Source: Pelagicoccus sp. SDUM812002 (GTDB taxonomy: Bacteria > Verrucomicrobiota > Verrucomicrobiia > Opitutales > Opitutaceae). From it: a DNA stretch of 64,000 bases. The position numbers and the translations under genes were made by a program. The notes beneath the pieces are model-generated. The model worked only from the letters and a program-made list of their open reading frames with translations. It made no database searches and was not told where the DNA came from. Shown here in pieces: positions 45,731-54,760 of the stretch (position 1 is the first letter of the stretch; the number at the start of each line of letters is the position of its first letter). The stretch is from positions 1-64,000 of the forward strand of contig NZ_JARXHX010000002.1 of assembly GCF_031127835.1 (NCBI RefSeq), in the 5' to 3' direction.

Positions 45731-47026
45731 TTAAAGCTCATATGCTTGTTCGTCATGATCGCTCAAGTCGAGGCCGCGCAACTCATCGTCAGACTCGACG
45801 CGCAGTCCCATCACCTTGTTGAGAACGAAGAAGAGGATAAAGGATACGAGGCCGCTCCAGACAACCGTGATGATCACGCTCATAAATTGGCCCCATACTT
45901 GGGTAGCCATTCCGATGCCTTCGCCGTAACCCGTTCCTCCGAACGACTCGGAAGCGACCACACCCGTGAGGATCGCCCCTACGATACCGCCGATTCCATG
46001 CACTCCGAAAACGTCGAGCGAGTCGTCGATCTTCAGGATAAACTTTAGCTTAACGGCGACTAAGTAACAGCAAACCGCCGAGCAAATTCCAATCAATATG
46101 GCGCCCATAGGACCGGCGTTTCCAGAGGCTGGAGTGATGGCGACCAAGCCGGCCACAGCACCCGTCGCCACTCCCAAAGCTGACGCCTTGCCGTGTACGA
46201 ATAGCTCAATTAGCATCCAAGTCACTGCACAGGTGGCACACGCGATTTGCGTAACCAGCATCGCCATGCCGGCGGTTCCGTCAGCTGCTACCGCACTGCC
46301 AGCGTTGAAGCCGAACCAACCGACCCAAAGCATCGCGGCGCCCACCACCGTAAGAGGAAGGTTGTGTGGCTTTATCGGCTCCTCAAACGCCTTCTTACGC
46401 TTGCCCACCATCAAACAGCCCACCAGTCCGGCCATTGCTGCGTTGATGTGGACAACGGTTCCGCCTGCGAAATCCATTACGCTCCAATTGTGGAAATAGC
46501 CGTTCTCCGACCAAGCCATGTGCCAAACAGGAATGTAAGAAAAGATAAACCAGAGGATCGAGAATATCAGAACTGCGGAAAATTTAACGCGCTCTGCGAA
46601 GGCACCAATAATGAGAGCGGGGGTGATGATCGCGAATGTCATCTGGAAAGTTACAAAAACCGATTCGGGAATCGTGCCGGAGAGGGAGTCGACCGTGAGG
46701 TGATTGAGGAAGGCGAGGTCGAAGTTTCCGATAAACGGATTGTCGCCGCTCACCGCGAGACTGTAGCCGAAGATCACCCAAAGCACGGACATGACCGCAC
46801 AGATAGAGAAACACTGCATCAGTATAGAGAGCACGTTTTTGGCGCGAACCAAACCACCGTAGAAAAGGGCCAGTCCCGGCAAAGTCATGAAAAGAACCAA
46901 AGCAGTAGCCACGATCATCCATGCGGTGTCACCAGAGTCGTGGTCGGGGATTCCTTCCTGAGCGTGAGCGAGGGTCGGAAGCATTAGGAGGAGGGTAGCG
47001 GGGAGGAGACGGAGCAATCGTTTCAT
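45731..47026 (-). CDS. amt: Ammonium transporter
   Basis: The protein has 431 residues. A cleavable signal (LLMLPTLAHAQ) is followed by eleven membrane helices, as in many Amt proteins. Signature segments are TLPGLALFYGGLVRAKNVLS, MDFAGGTVVHINAAMAGLVG with one of the twin pore histidines, and DVFGVHGIGGIVGAILTG with the other. It brings ammonium or ammonia across the inner membrane. No glnK/PII gene is next to it, which is unusual. Terminators lie on both sides, so it is transcribed alone. Confidence 0.95.
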   Translation of the reverse strand: MKRLLRLLPATLLLMLPTLAHAQEGIPDHDSGDTAWMIVATALVLFMTLPGLALFYGGLVRAKNVLSILMQCFSICAVMSVLWVIFGYSLAVSGDNPFIGNFDLAFLNHLTVDSLSGTIPESVFVTFQMTFAIITPALIIGAFAERVKFSAVLIFSILWFIFSYIPVWHMAWSENGYFHNWSVMDFAGGTVVHINAAMAGLVGCLMVGKRKKAFEEPIKPHNLPLTVVGAAMLWVGWFGFNAGSAVAADGTAGMAMLVTQIACATCAVTWMLIELFVHGKASALGVATGAVAGLVAITPASGNAGPMGAILIGICSAVCCYLVAVKLKFILKIDDSLDVFGVHGIGGIVGAILTGVVASESFGGTGYGEGIGMATQVWGQFMSVIITVVWSGLVSFILFFVLNKVMGLRVESDDELRGLDLSDHDEQAYEL

Positions 47027-47076
47027 GATTCGAGTTAACAGGGGAGGTTTTTGCGAAAGTCGCGAACTCGATGAGC

Positions 47077-47100
47077 AAAAAAAGCCGCCCAGAGGGCGGC
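47077..47100 (-). terminator. Terminator after the anti-sigma gene
   Basis: Minus-strand stem GCCGCCC-TCT-GGGCGGC followed by seven T residues. Confidence 0.9.
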
Positions 47101-47161
47101 AATGTTAAAATGTAAGAAGAGCATAAAGGATACTCTCCCATTGTGAGTCGAAGCTTATTCC

Positions 47162-48004
47162 TTAAACATCACTTAGCACCACCATCTGGCTCGGGGCTGT
47201 CGGGTCCTCGCTTTCCTCCTCAGTTACGAAAAAACTGAGCGAATCAAGCGAAGCGCCTTTGGGAAGCGTCGAAAGGTCAAAGAAGAACAGGCCACGCGAC
47301 TCTTCGCCTATCGGTAAAGTGCCCGCACGAACCGGGGCAGCGGACGGATCCGTCTTGGCCCAGACATGATAGCTTTTGTTGGGAGCCTCGCGAGGCAAGT
47401 TTTCCACCGCGATAAAACCGATGTTGTAACGGCGATCGTAGATGGTGAACCCTCCCGACATCTCAGCAACTTCCGTGTCTTCCTGCCCATCGAGCAATTG
47501 GCCAGCAGGAATGCCTTCGCGAGAGAACCAATAAGCCTCAGCGAGGCCCGCCAGTTCGAGCATGCGATCTTCCACAGCGAAGTCTTCTGAGGGAGTTTGC
47601 ACCGCAATGATGCGCGGATTGGCCAAATTGTTGAGCACGATATCGGACTGGGTATTCACTCCTCCTTTAGCTCCGAAGTAGCTGATCATTAATGCAAGCG
47701 CCGCACACGCTGCTGCCGCCCAGCCGCCCCAAGTCGCAAAGGAGACAAGCGTCGAGCCAGTAGCACTCGCGGTATGCGGCTCGCTCGCTCCATCGATTTC
47801 TTCCATGACCTGTGAGTAGGTTTGGAATGAAGGCTCCGCCCTTGCCGGCCTCGCTTCGAGCTCGACGAGTCGCTGGTACTCGTGCACGAGCGACTGCAGT
47901 TCTCGATCTTCGCGGACCTTGCTTTCGAATTCCTTCTTTTCGGACTCGGGTAAAATGCCGAGAGCGTAGAGTTGGGCTTTTTCTTCTATGAGTTCGTTAT
48001 TCAT
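47162..48004 (-). CDS. Anti-sigma factor, RskA-like
   Basis: The protein has 280 residues. The cytoplasmic part begins IEEKAQLYALGILPESEKKE, the zinc-free anti-sigma pattern of the RskA family. One membrane helix lies at ~93-112 (GWAAAACAALALMISYF). The outer part carries the RskA C-terminal features GGFTIYDRRYNIGFIAVENL and KSYHVWAKTDPSAAPVRAG. It should hold the ECF sigma factor encoded just upstream inactive until a signal triggers release. The start codon lies inside the end of the sigma gene (8-base overlap). Confidence 0.9.
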   Translation of the reverse strand: MNNELIEEKAQLYALGILPESEKKEFESKVREDRELQSLVHEYQRLVELEARPARAEPSFQTYSQVMEEIDGASEPHTASATGSTLVSFATWGGWAAAACAALALMISYFGAKGGVNTQSDIVLNNLANPRIIAVQTPSEDFAVEDRMLELAGLAEAYWFSREGIPAGQLLDGQEDTEVAEMSGGFTIYDRRYNIGFIAVENLPREAPNKSYHVWAKTDPSAAPVRAGTLPIGEESRGLFFFDLSTLPKGASLDSLSFFVTEEESEDPTAPSQMVVLSDV

Positions 48005-48626
48005 AGCTTGGTGCCATCATGTTTTTGAGTCGTTGCATGCCGCGGCGCATGGCGGTTTTCACCGTGCCAAGCGGCATATTTAGCTGATCTGAAATTTCTT
48101 GTTGGGTTAGCCCCTTATTCATGGCGAGTTGGAGGCTGAGGCGTTGGGAATCGGGGAGACGCTCCACCATCTCCTCCAAGAGACTGAGCTGGTCGTCCAT
48201 TTCCACACGTTGTGATGGGTCTTTCTCGGACTGCCGCTGTTCGTCGACCGGTTTAAGCGCCATCGGGTCATCAGTTACCGTCACTGGCTTCATGGCACGC
48301 ATGCGGTCTATGCAAAGACGCTTAGTTATCAAGACGCACCAGCTGAATGGACGCGAGAGGCTGCGGTCGTAGCGAGGAGCCGAGCGCCATATCTTCACGA
48401 ACGCGTCTTGAAGGACCTCCTCAGCTAACCCCCTGTCACGCAGAAACTTGGCAATATACGAAAAAAGTGGACGCGAGTATCGAGCGTACAGTTCGTCAAA
48501 CGCGGCTCGCTCCTGCCGGGCAATCCGCCGTATCAGCTCAGCCTCGATACTAGCATCGTCCATGGAATGCGTATTGTCTCCTTCCATTCGCAACGAAGAA
48601 TCGCTACTCGCTTTTTGAGACGTCAT
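47997..48626 (-). CDS. ECF sigma-70 factor, SigK-like
   Basis: The protein has up to 209 residues. Region 2 is FDELYARYSRPLFSYIAKFL with EEVLQDAFVKIWR, and region 4 is LPDSQRLSLQLAMNKGL with TQQEISDQLNMPLGTVKTAM. This matches sigma factors controlled by RskA-type anti-sigma proteins. The start is uncertain: ATGs at 48626, 48587 and 48563 are all in frame, and GGAAGGAG precedes the last by about 14 bases, which would avoid overlap with the upstream gene. It directs transcription of a stress or envelope regulon not defined here. Confidence 0.92.
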   Translation of the reverse strand: MTSQKASSDSSLRMEGDNTHSMDDASIEAELIRRIARQERAAFDELYARYSRPLFSYIAKFLRDRGLAEEVLQDAFVKIWRSAPRYDRSLSRPFSWCVLITKRLCIDRMRAMKPVTVTDDPMALKPVDEQRQSEKDPSQRVEMDDQLSLLEEMVERLPDSQRLSLQLAMNKGLTQQEISDQLNMPLGTVKTAMRRGMQRLKNMMAPSYE

Positions 48627-49170
48627 CTTCGCCTTCCGCTGCGGCCTTTTCCTCCTCGATCAAACCGACCGATAGTCGCGTGTTGAGCTCCATCACCATT
48701 TCCTCGATCGCTTCCTCCATAACCTCGTTGTGAGCTCGTATGATCCGATCATATCCCCCGAAAGGCGAAGGTGCTCGAGTGAAGTAAGTGCCGAGCTTGT
48801 TTCTCGTGTAGTCGCGCTTGATGCTGGCACTGAAACGCGCCTCGACCTCGCTCAAGCCATTGTCGCCCCACTTGAATATGGTCAGATCCAGCCGAGGTTG
48901 GTTTGGCGGCGTCTGCTGGGCGCCAAAACGCTCGATCTTGTAGTTGAGCGGAAAATTGATGTCCTCGAACACGTCTTCCAACGTTTGCTCGATGCGATGA
49001 AAACGGTCCGTTTCACCTATTGAACTCCCATTCATGTACACACTGTCCATGACTTGGATGTACAGTGTATCGGTCGGTCGCAGGTTGATGAACGGCACGT
49101 CCTTCTTGGGCCGAGCAGTGCCGAGGCAAGCCAAGCTTAGGAAGCACGATAAGAGTAGGGCGATTTTCAT
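48604..49170 (-). CDS. Unrecognised exported protein upstream of the sigma factor
   Basis: From ATG 49170 the protein has 188 residues with a signal peptide (LLLSCFLSLACLGTA). An upstream ATG adds 15 residues lacking signal character. The mature part has PFINLRPTDTLYIQVMDSVY and PRLDLTIFKWGDNGLSEVEA, then an acidic helix at the end. This resembles small periplasmic proteins of unknown role. It is co-directional with, and may overlap, the sigma gene, so all three probably form one operon, and it could take part in signal input. Confidence 0.65.
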   Translation of the reverse strand: MKIALLLSCFLSLACLGTARPKKDVPFINLRPTDTLYIQVMDSVYMNGSSIGETDRFHRIEQTLEDVFEDINFPLNYKIERFGAQQTPPNQPRLDLTIFKWGDNGLSEVEARFSASIKRDYTRNKLGTYFTRAPSPFGGYDRIIRAHNEVMEEAIEEMVMELNTRLSVGLIEEEKAAAEGEDDVSKSE

Positions 49171-49367
49171 GAATTTACTCGAAGGAGGTGCCAGTCGACA
49201 GTCGCAGCACCTCACCTGTGGGTTCGAGGGGGATAGGTAAGTGGATTCAAATTCTGTCTTAACTTCACACTATTCAAACGAAAAAAACGACCTCTCCATC
49301 TCCCCTTCTCCACAAGTCCCCTTCTTCGCTCTCGACACCTGCTCAAGCCCACACAAAAACTCCCTAC

Positions 49368-50507
49368 ATGAACGCAACCGAAGAGGATCACGGGCTGGAC
49401 GATGCCGGCGAGGTAGGACTCGTCGAGCCTGTCGACTTCTACTACCCGCAACCCTTCACCTTCGAAAGCGGTCAAAGCATTCCTGAGTTCACGCTGCGCT
49501 ACGAAACCTACGGGCGGCTCAACGCTGACGGGACGAACGCTATCCTCGTCGCCCACGCCCTGACAGGAGACCACCACTGCGCAGGCATCTATAGCCTCCG
49601 TGACCGCAAGCCGGGCTGGTGGAATAATATGATCGGCCCCGGGAAGCCAATCGATACCAATCGCTTCTTCGTGGTATGCTCCAATTGCATCGGTGGCTGC
49701 CAAGGATCAACGGGCCCCAAGTCGATCAACCCCGAAACCGGCACGCCCTACAATCTCACATTCCCGTTCGTGAACGTGGTCGACATGGTACGAACCCAAA
49801 AACTGCTTCTTGACAGCCTCGGAATCAAGAAGCTCCACGCCGCGATCGGCGGCTCGATGGGCGGTATGCAAGTACTGCAGTGGGCAATCGAATATCCAGA
49901 CTTTATCGAGCGTATCCTTCCTATGGCTACCACCTGGAGGCAAAAGTCCCAAGCGATTGCCTTCGACGAAGTCGGCCGCCAAGCGATCATGCAGGATCCC
50001 GAGTGGAAAGAAGGTAACTACGAGCCGGATAAAGGCCCGAACATGGGCCTCGCAATCGCTCGCATGATGGCTCACATCACCTACCTTTCTGATACCAGCA
50101 TGGACCGGAAGTTTGGCCGGAGGCGCCAAGCTGGCTACGACAGCAAGTACACTTTCGACATCGAGTTCGAGGTGGAGAGCTACCTTCGCTACCAAGGCGA
50201 AAGCTTCACCAACCGTTTCGACGCCAACACCTACCTCTACTTCACCCGAGCCCTCGGGTATTTCGATCTAGCCGGGTCCTACGGAAGCTTGGACAAGGCA
50301 GTCGCCAACATGAAGTGCCGCGCCTTAGTGGTCGGATTTACCTCCGACTGGCTCTTCCCTCCTGCTCAAAACCGAGAGGTCGTTCTCGCCATGCTGCGAC
50401 AAGGGAAAGAGGCATCCTACCTGCAAATCGATATGGACCTCGGACATGATTCCTTCCTCGTAGATTCCGACGAACTGTTTGAGCTCACGCGGGCGTTTCT
50501 CCTCTAG
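49368..50507 (+). CDS. metX: Homoserine O-acetyltransferase
   Basis: The protein has 379 residues. It makes O-acetyl-homoserine (or O-succinyl-homoserine; family members vary) for methionine synthesis. Motifs: LVAHALTGDHHCAG, CSNCIGGCQGSTGPKSINP, the nucleophile GGSMGGMQVLQWA (Ser at ~161), FTSDWLFPPAQNREV (Asp at ~326) and DLGHDSFLVDSDEL (His at ~359), the full alpha/beta-hydrolase triad. No SAM riboswitch is visible in the 150-base leader. The metW gene lies 640 bases away on the other strand. Confidence 0.95.
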   Translation: MNATEEDHGLDDAGEVGLVEPVDFYYPQPFTFESGQSIPEFTLRYETYGRLNADGTNAILVAHALTGDHHCAGIYSLRDRKPGWWNNMIGPGKPIDTNRFFVVCSNCIGGCQGSTGPKSINPETGTPYNLTFPFVNVVDMVRTQKLLLDSLGIKKLHAAIGGSMGGMQVLQWAIEYPDFIERILPMATTWRQKSQAIAFDEVGRQAIMQDPEWKEGNYEPDKGPNMGLAIARMMAHITYLSDTSMDRKFGRRRQAGYDSKYTFDIEFEVESYLRYQGESFTNRFDANTYLYFTRALGYFDLAGSYGSLDKAVANMKCRALVVGFTSDWLFPPAQNREVVLAMLRQGKEASYLQIDMDLGHDSFLVDSDELFELTRAFLL

Positions 50508-51013
50508 CTCGCCAAGCAATTGAAAGTTATCAAAACGCGAGTGGCGCGCTTAGGCTGCCGGATGTAACGCAGCGAAACACCAAACGCTTCGCACAGCGCT
50601 CTCGCCATGCCCTCGATGAAGGAACAACAGCGACGGGCTCCTTCGCACGTTACCCTCACGCGATCATTTGTCACAGCGATGACCTCAACTGAAAAAGCTT
50701 CCATACCAGGTAGTGGGGCCTCCGCAGACGGTCTAAAGCGAGCAAACAAGATCCGCAATGCCTCGCTAGGCCCCTCATCTCCAGAGTCACGCAGGGTTTC
50801 TGTCAGCAACGTTGACCCCTTTAACCATCGAGCTCCGATCTGCCGCAAAAGCTCCTCGGTATCGACCGCTAGCCGTTGAGCGAGTGACCAAAGAGCGAGG
50901 TCGAACTCGACGTCGTCACGGACCGAATCTAGCTTAGGCAAGAATTCGCGAACGATATCGTCGCGATTCGTAGGGGATATTTCGTGGGTGGCTAGTTCGA
51001 GAAATGGAGTCAT
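50504..51013 (-). CDS. V4R/HNOB-like small protein, uncertain
   Basis: The protein has 169 residues. The first half contains FDLALWSLAQRLAVDTEELL followed by RQIGARWL, resembling the heme-NO-binding (HNOB) pattern EELL..FG.YW. The second half, with VRVTCEGARRCCSFIEGMAR then ALCEAFGVSLRYI, resembles the 4-vinyl-reductase (V4R) or HNOB core in which a Cys/Arg segment precedes a helix. The His expected for heme ligation is not evident. It may be a diverged small-molecule sensor. It overlaps the metX stop codon tail-to-tail by four bases. Confidence 0.45.
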   Translation of the reverse strand: MTPFLELATHEISPTNRDDIVREFLPKLDSVRDDVEFDLALWSLAQRLAVDTEELLRQIGARWLKGSTLLTETLRDSGDEGPSEALRILFARFRPSAEAPLPGMEAFSVEVIAVTNDRVRVTCEGARRCCSFIEGMARALCEAFGVSLRYIRQPKRATRVLITFNCLAS

Positions 51014-51151
51014 TGGGATGCGGTCAAGGTGGCGAAAAGCAATGGCTGATCCTAGCTAAAACCTATCTCGAAACCAGTCGGACAGGCAATTTAGTCCAAT
51101 TTTTAAGATTAGGGAACGTACCAGCCAAATCCACCCGCACTCGGAATACAC

Positions 51152-51754
51152 CTAAGCCGTCGCCTTAAGATCGAAGACCGCGTATCCGCTGAGCAAATTG
51201 AGCAAAATACGCTTTTGGGTTTCCCAATTGCCGCCAAGGCAGAGGTGTCTCTCCACCTGGATGCCACGTTTGCGGCAGAATATCTCGAACTGTTGGACAG
51301 AAACCGGATTGCTTGGACGCGATACCGACCAAGGCGATGGATAGACCTCGTTTCGAATAACGCGGCCGTTGAGAAGCATGCTCAGACGATTGCGCCAATA
51401 TGCGTAGTTTACAAAGCCCACTAACATGTGGCTGGAAACTCGCAGAGCTTCCTCGATCACTACTGATGGAGAACTGAGTTCCTGCATGGTACGGGAACAG
51501 ATAACGTAATCGAAGTGCTTGTCGGGGAAGGACTTCATGAAATCCATCATATCGCCCATATACACGCTAATACCGCGTTTAACGCAGGATCGGGCTTTTT
51601 CTGGATCGAGATCAACACCGACCGCTTCTACCCCCAGTTTTTGCTTTAAATACTCGAGCAATACGCCACGTCCGCAGCCAAGATCGAGAACGCGCGAGCC
51701 AGGCTGTACCCACTCGCTCATTACGCGCATATCCACTGTTCGCTTGTCTTTCAT
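51152..51754 (-). CDS. metW: MetW-family methyltransferase-like protein
   Basis: The protein has 200 residues. The SAM-binding motif VLDLGCGRGVLLEYLKQKLG is followed by GVDLDPEKARSCVKRGISVY, FDYVICSRTMQELSSP and PYPSPWSV-type sequence (VYPSPWSVSRPSNPVS), the MetW signature. MetW partners MetX in bacteria with the acetyl/succinyl-homoserine route. Here it is on the opposite strand, separated from metX by one gene, rather than directly downstream. Confidence 0.9.
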   Translation of the reverse strand: MKDKRTVDMRVMSEWVQPGSRVLDLGCGRGVLLEYLKQKLGVEAVGVDLDPEKARSCVKRGISVYMGDMMDFMKSFPDKHFDYVICSRTMQELSSPSVVIEEALRVSSHMLVGFVNYAYWRNRLSMLLNGRVIRNEVYPSPWSVSRPSNPVSVQQFEIFCRKRGIQVERHLCLGGNWETQKRILLNLLSGYAVFDLKATA

Positions 51755-51834
51755 CGATTTGCCTTAGCTGGCAGGAATCGTTTAGAAAAGCCCTGCCACG
51801 CTTACCGCACAAGGATGAAACGTTCTATCAGACT

Positions 51835-52044
51835 TTACCGCCCCTGACGCTTCAACCTCAACATAACAATTAGCCCTAAACATAGGGCTCCTATTAGTCC
51901 ATAAGATCCATGGACACTCGCAAAGACGGGGGCCTCCATAGCCTCAATTTTCAGATCGTCCGGCAAAAATTCCGATGCGACAGAATCCGCCAACGAGAGT
52001 TGAGTAAGTCCAAACACGACTAAAACAGCGAATAAAGTTTTCAT
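51835..52044 (-). CDS. Small secreted protein with C-terminal membrane helix
   Basis: The protein has 69 residues with an N-terminal signal (LFAVLVVFGLTQLSLA) and a C-terminal segment GSYGLIGALCLGLIVMLRLK ending in basic residues. This layout (signal, short polar part, helix, basic tail) resembles PEP-CTERM-type sorting tails, though no PEP motif is present. Function unknown; could be a truncated surface protein. Confidence 0.45.
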   Translation of the reverse strand: MKTLFAVLVVFGLTQLSLADSVASEFLPDDLKIEAMEAPVFASVHGSYGLIGALCLGLIVMLRLKRQGR

Positions 52045-52224
52045 GGCACAAATCGAGAAGGGACATCAAAGATACTCCCCCGACATCGAACAAACAGCAT
52101 GCATACATTGGTAAATTTACGGATCAAGATAATTATAAAATTTCTGTTATAAATTAGACATTGAAATACTACTCTCGGTGCAAATGGCTCGCCATCGACC
52201 GCCTACCCTACAGCAAAGAAGAGG

Positions 52225-53424
52225 ATGACACTGACTTCACAACGGCTGCTCACAGTCGCCTACGACATTGCTCGCCTATCCGCTGGTGGCACCAACGGGG
52301 GAATCAAGGTGCATCACTACGAATTTCTCCGCCGCTTCGTAGAGAAGCACTCTCAAGAAATCAGGCTCTTCGTGTTCTGTAGGGAGGAAATCGTGCCGGA
52401 ACTCTGTTTTCTCGGGCTGGACGGACTTCATCAGATCCACGTGCTCGGTCCCCGCAGAGCCTACGAGCCTCGAAGCAGCAACGGGACGCTACCATCGCTC
52501 CGATACTGGCCTGATTTGCCAGAAAATTTGCTCGCTTTGCTCCGGGTCGACGCGCTGTACGCCGGGTTTGGATTCTCCGAGCTCTACACGCCTGAAGTCC
52601 CACAAGTCAGCCTTATAGTCGACGTGTTGCATCGAGGCTACCCAGAAACTCTGCCACCCGCTGAAGTCCAATTTCGCGATCGCTGGTACGCGGAAGCCGT
52701 CGAGCGTTCGGTTTTGATCCAAACCAATTCTGAATACTGCAAAGACGAACTGGTCAAAGAATTCGGAACGAACCCCGAAACGGTCTTTTCCATCGGCCTC
52801 CCCTTGCACGGACGCTTCAACAGAGTGGAGATGGGAAACCTCCCTTCTCAAATAGCGCACCTCCCGCATCGCTATTTCCTTTATCCGGCCAATTACTGGT
52901 CACACAAAAACCACGAGCGTCTCATCGAAGCCTATTCGATCTACAAGGCAAAAGCTGGCGACCAAGCCCTCCATCTCGTGCTCACTGGTCAAATTGACGA
53001 ACGGGGAATAAGGATCGCTCGAATCATTTCCGAAATTGGGCTCGAGGATTACATACATCCGATCGGGCACACGACCCTCACCGACTACAAGGCTGTTTGG
53101 GAACTCGCTCACTCGCTTGTATTCCCAAGCCTGTACGAAGGATTTGGACTGCCGCTATTGGAAGCGCACTTTTTTCAAAAACCGGTGCTGCGAAGCAACG
53201 GCTACGACTCACACCTACTGGCTCCTCAGGCTCTGGCTGTCGATGCCACAAACGTGCCTGAAATCGCAGACGGGTTGGCGAAACTACAAGCCAACCCTCA
53301 CCATTACCGCGACGACGGGGCCACCCTATCCAGCTTCGACAATTCAGATGAGAGCAGCATTCTCTTGGGGTACCTTGGGAAAGCCGCTAATCGTCGTCGC
53401 AAAGCCGACGCCACAAACGCTTGA
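52225..53424 (+). CDS. Glycosyltransferase, GT4-type (GT-B fold)
   Basis: The protein has 399 residues. It shows VAYDIARLSAGGTNGGIKVH near the start, the mid-segment IQTNSEYCKDELVKEFG, then YFLYPANYWSHKNHERLIEA and the nucleotide-sugar motif VFPSLYEGFGLPLLEA (the EX7E-type pattern). There is no signal peptide. It would transfer a sugar to a growing glycan on the cytoplasmic face. Its 3' end overlaps that of the opposing GT2 gene by 38 bases. Confidence 0.9.
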   Translation: MTLTSQRLLTVAYDIARLSAGGTNGGIKVHHYEFLRRFVEKHSQEIRLFVFCREEIVPELCFLGLDGLHQIHVLGPRRAYEPRSSNGTLPSLRYWPDLPENLLALLRVDALYAGFGFSELYTPEVPQVSLIVDVLHRGYPETLPPAEVQFRDRWYAEAVERSVLIQTNSEYCKDELVKEFGTNPETVFSIGLPLHGRFNRVEMGNLPSQIAHLPHRYFLYPANYWSHKNHERLIEAYSIYKAKAGDQALHLVLTGQIDERGIRIARIISEIGLEDYIHPIGHTTLTDYKAVWELAHSLVFPSLYEGFGLPLLEAHFFQKPVLRSNGYDSHLLAPQALAVDATNVPEIADGLAKLQANPHHYRDDGATLSSFDNSDESSILLGYLGKAANRRRKADATNA

Positions 53425-54643
53425 TCAAGCCCGCCCAGGTTTCGCGTTTCAACCGGAACAAGGTGAAGGGTTCATGCAAGTATCGGTCGAACTTATCGAA
53501 GCCCGAGAATCCATTCCAAAGTAGGCGTAAAACAACCGGCCAAGGCGCGAATTTGGCCACCATCCACACCCGGTTCCTCAATGAGAAAAAGATGTTCATG
53601 GACGACAGCACTCCGGAAGTCGCCGAGCCGTGGTGCCTCACCACGCTGCGTGGCTGAAACAGGATTTTACAGCCAGAACGGCGAAGCCTCAGGCAAAGGT
53701 CGCTGTCCTCGAAATACGCGAAAAATTCCGAGTCAAAAGGCTCATCGGTGAGAGCCGCCCTGCGTATGAGCAAAGAACAGGCACTACCCATCTCTAGTTC
53801 CTTCTCCTGCGAAAATGCAGCACCATCCCTTTCGTAAAGCCCAAGCTCACGCAGGCTCCAGTCCTCTGCGAATTCGCTTCCGGCACTATTCACCACATCG
53901 AAAAGCGCGTTCTCGGAAATGGGTAAACAGACGGTCTGCCTCTCGCCCGTGAGGGTGACTCTTTGCCAATCACCTCCCTCAAGGCGAAAGTCCGCAAACT
54001 TGCCAAACTGGCTCGCGTGCGACGCGATTTCTACCCTGAGATCTCCCAGCGTCTCTACCGGAAAATAAAGGGCCGCACGCTCCTTGGTCCAAATCCAGTG
54101 GTCGTCCTCAACCAATTCCAAGCGGTGCGTCCCCTCCCTGTGGTAGAGTGAGATTTGACGTTCAGCCAACTTCACTCGGATACCAAGCAGGCGATCGTCC
54201 TGTACTCCATCTTCTCGGTCCGGCCGAAAGACAGGAGCTTCGATCTCTAGACGCACGTAACGATCGTAGAAAAGCACCTTTCCACAAACCGCGCCCACGT
54301 CTGGCTCCGCCTCCATGGTTAGAACCAACTCCATCAGCCAATCTGCATGCGGCACCGCGTCATTATTCAGGAGAGCCAAGTATTTCCCGCAGGCTCGACT
54401 TGCCCCATAATTAACGCCCCCAGCAAACCCCAGATTCCCCTGCCCTCGCAGATGCGTGATCGAAAAAGTACCCAGCCTTTTCGGTATGCTGAGAGGGCCA
54501 CCGTTTTCTACTACTATTAACTCGAAATTTCGAAAGGTCTGCTTACCCAAAGCTTCAAGCAACTCTGGCCAAAAACGTTGCCCATTATAATCAAGGACCA
54601 GCACCGATACCAACGGTTTAGAATGCAGTTTGTCCTCGATCAT
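53387..54643 (-). CDS. Glycosyltransferase family 2 with an inserted domain
   Basis: The protein has 418 residues. The GT-A fold is seen as PLVSVLVLDYNGQRF, NLGFAGGVNYGASRACG, the DxD-region LALLNNDAVPHADWL and later FFAYFEDSDLCLRLRRSG with HHGSAT. Between KVLFYDRYVRLE (~residue 130) and ACSLLIRRAAL (~285) there are about 150 extra residues, where most relatives have about 20. This insert looks beta-rich and contains no known catalytic motif. The enzyme probably makes a surface polysaccharide with the neighbouring exporter. Confidence 0.88.
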   Translation of the reverse strand: MIEDKLHSKPLVSVLVLDYNGQRFWPELLEALGKQTFRNFELIVVENGGPLSIPKRLGTFSITHLRGQGNLGFAGGVNYGASRACGKYLALLNNDAVPHADWLMELVLTMEAEPDVGAVCGKVLFYDRYVRLEIEAPVFRPDREDGVQDDRLLGIRVKLAERQISLYHREGTHRLELVEDDHWIWTKERAALYFPVETLGDLRVEIASHASQFGKFADFRLEGGDWQRVTLTGERQTVCLPISENALFDVVNSAGSEFAEDWSLRELGLYERDGAAFSQEKELEMGSACSLLIRRAALTDEPFDSEFFAYFEDSDLCLRLRRSGCKILFQPRSVVRHHGSATSGVLSSMNIFFSLRNRVWMVAKFAPWPVVLRLLWNGFSGFDKFDRYLHEPFTLFRLKRETWAGLIKRLWRRLCDDD

Positions 54644-54760
54644 CCCACCCCCAAACTCATAGTCGGCAAAAATGTCAATAGGTCCTAGACTCAGCCATCA
54701 AACAAGCCGCCTCGCCCCGCGGGTCCACGCCTCTCTCGCGGAAGCCAAAGCTAGCCATCG

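Noticed and set aside
49216-49367. SAM riboswitch upstream of metX
   Set aside because: The leader shows no conserved SAM-riboswitch core or following terminator.
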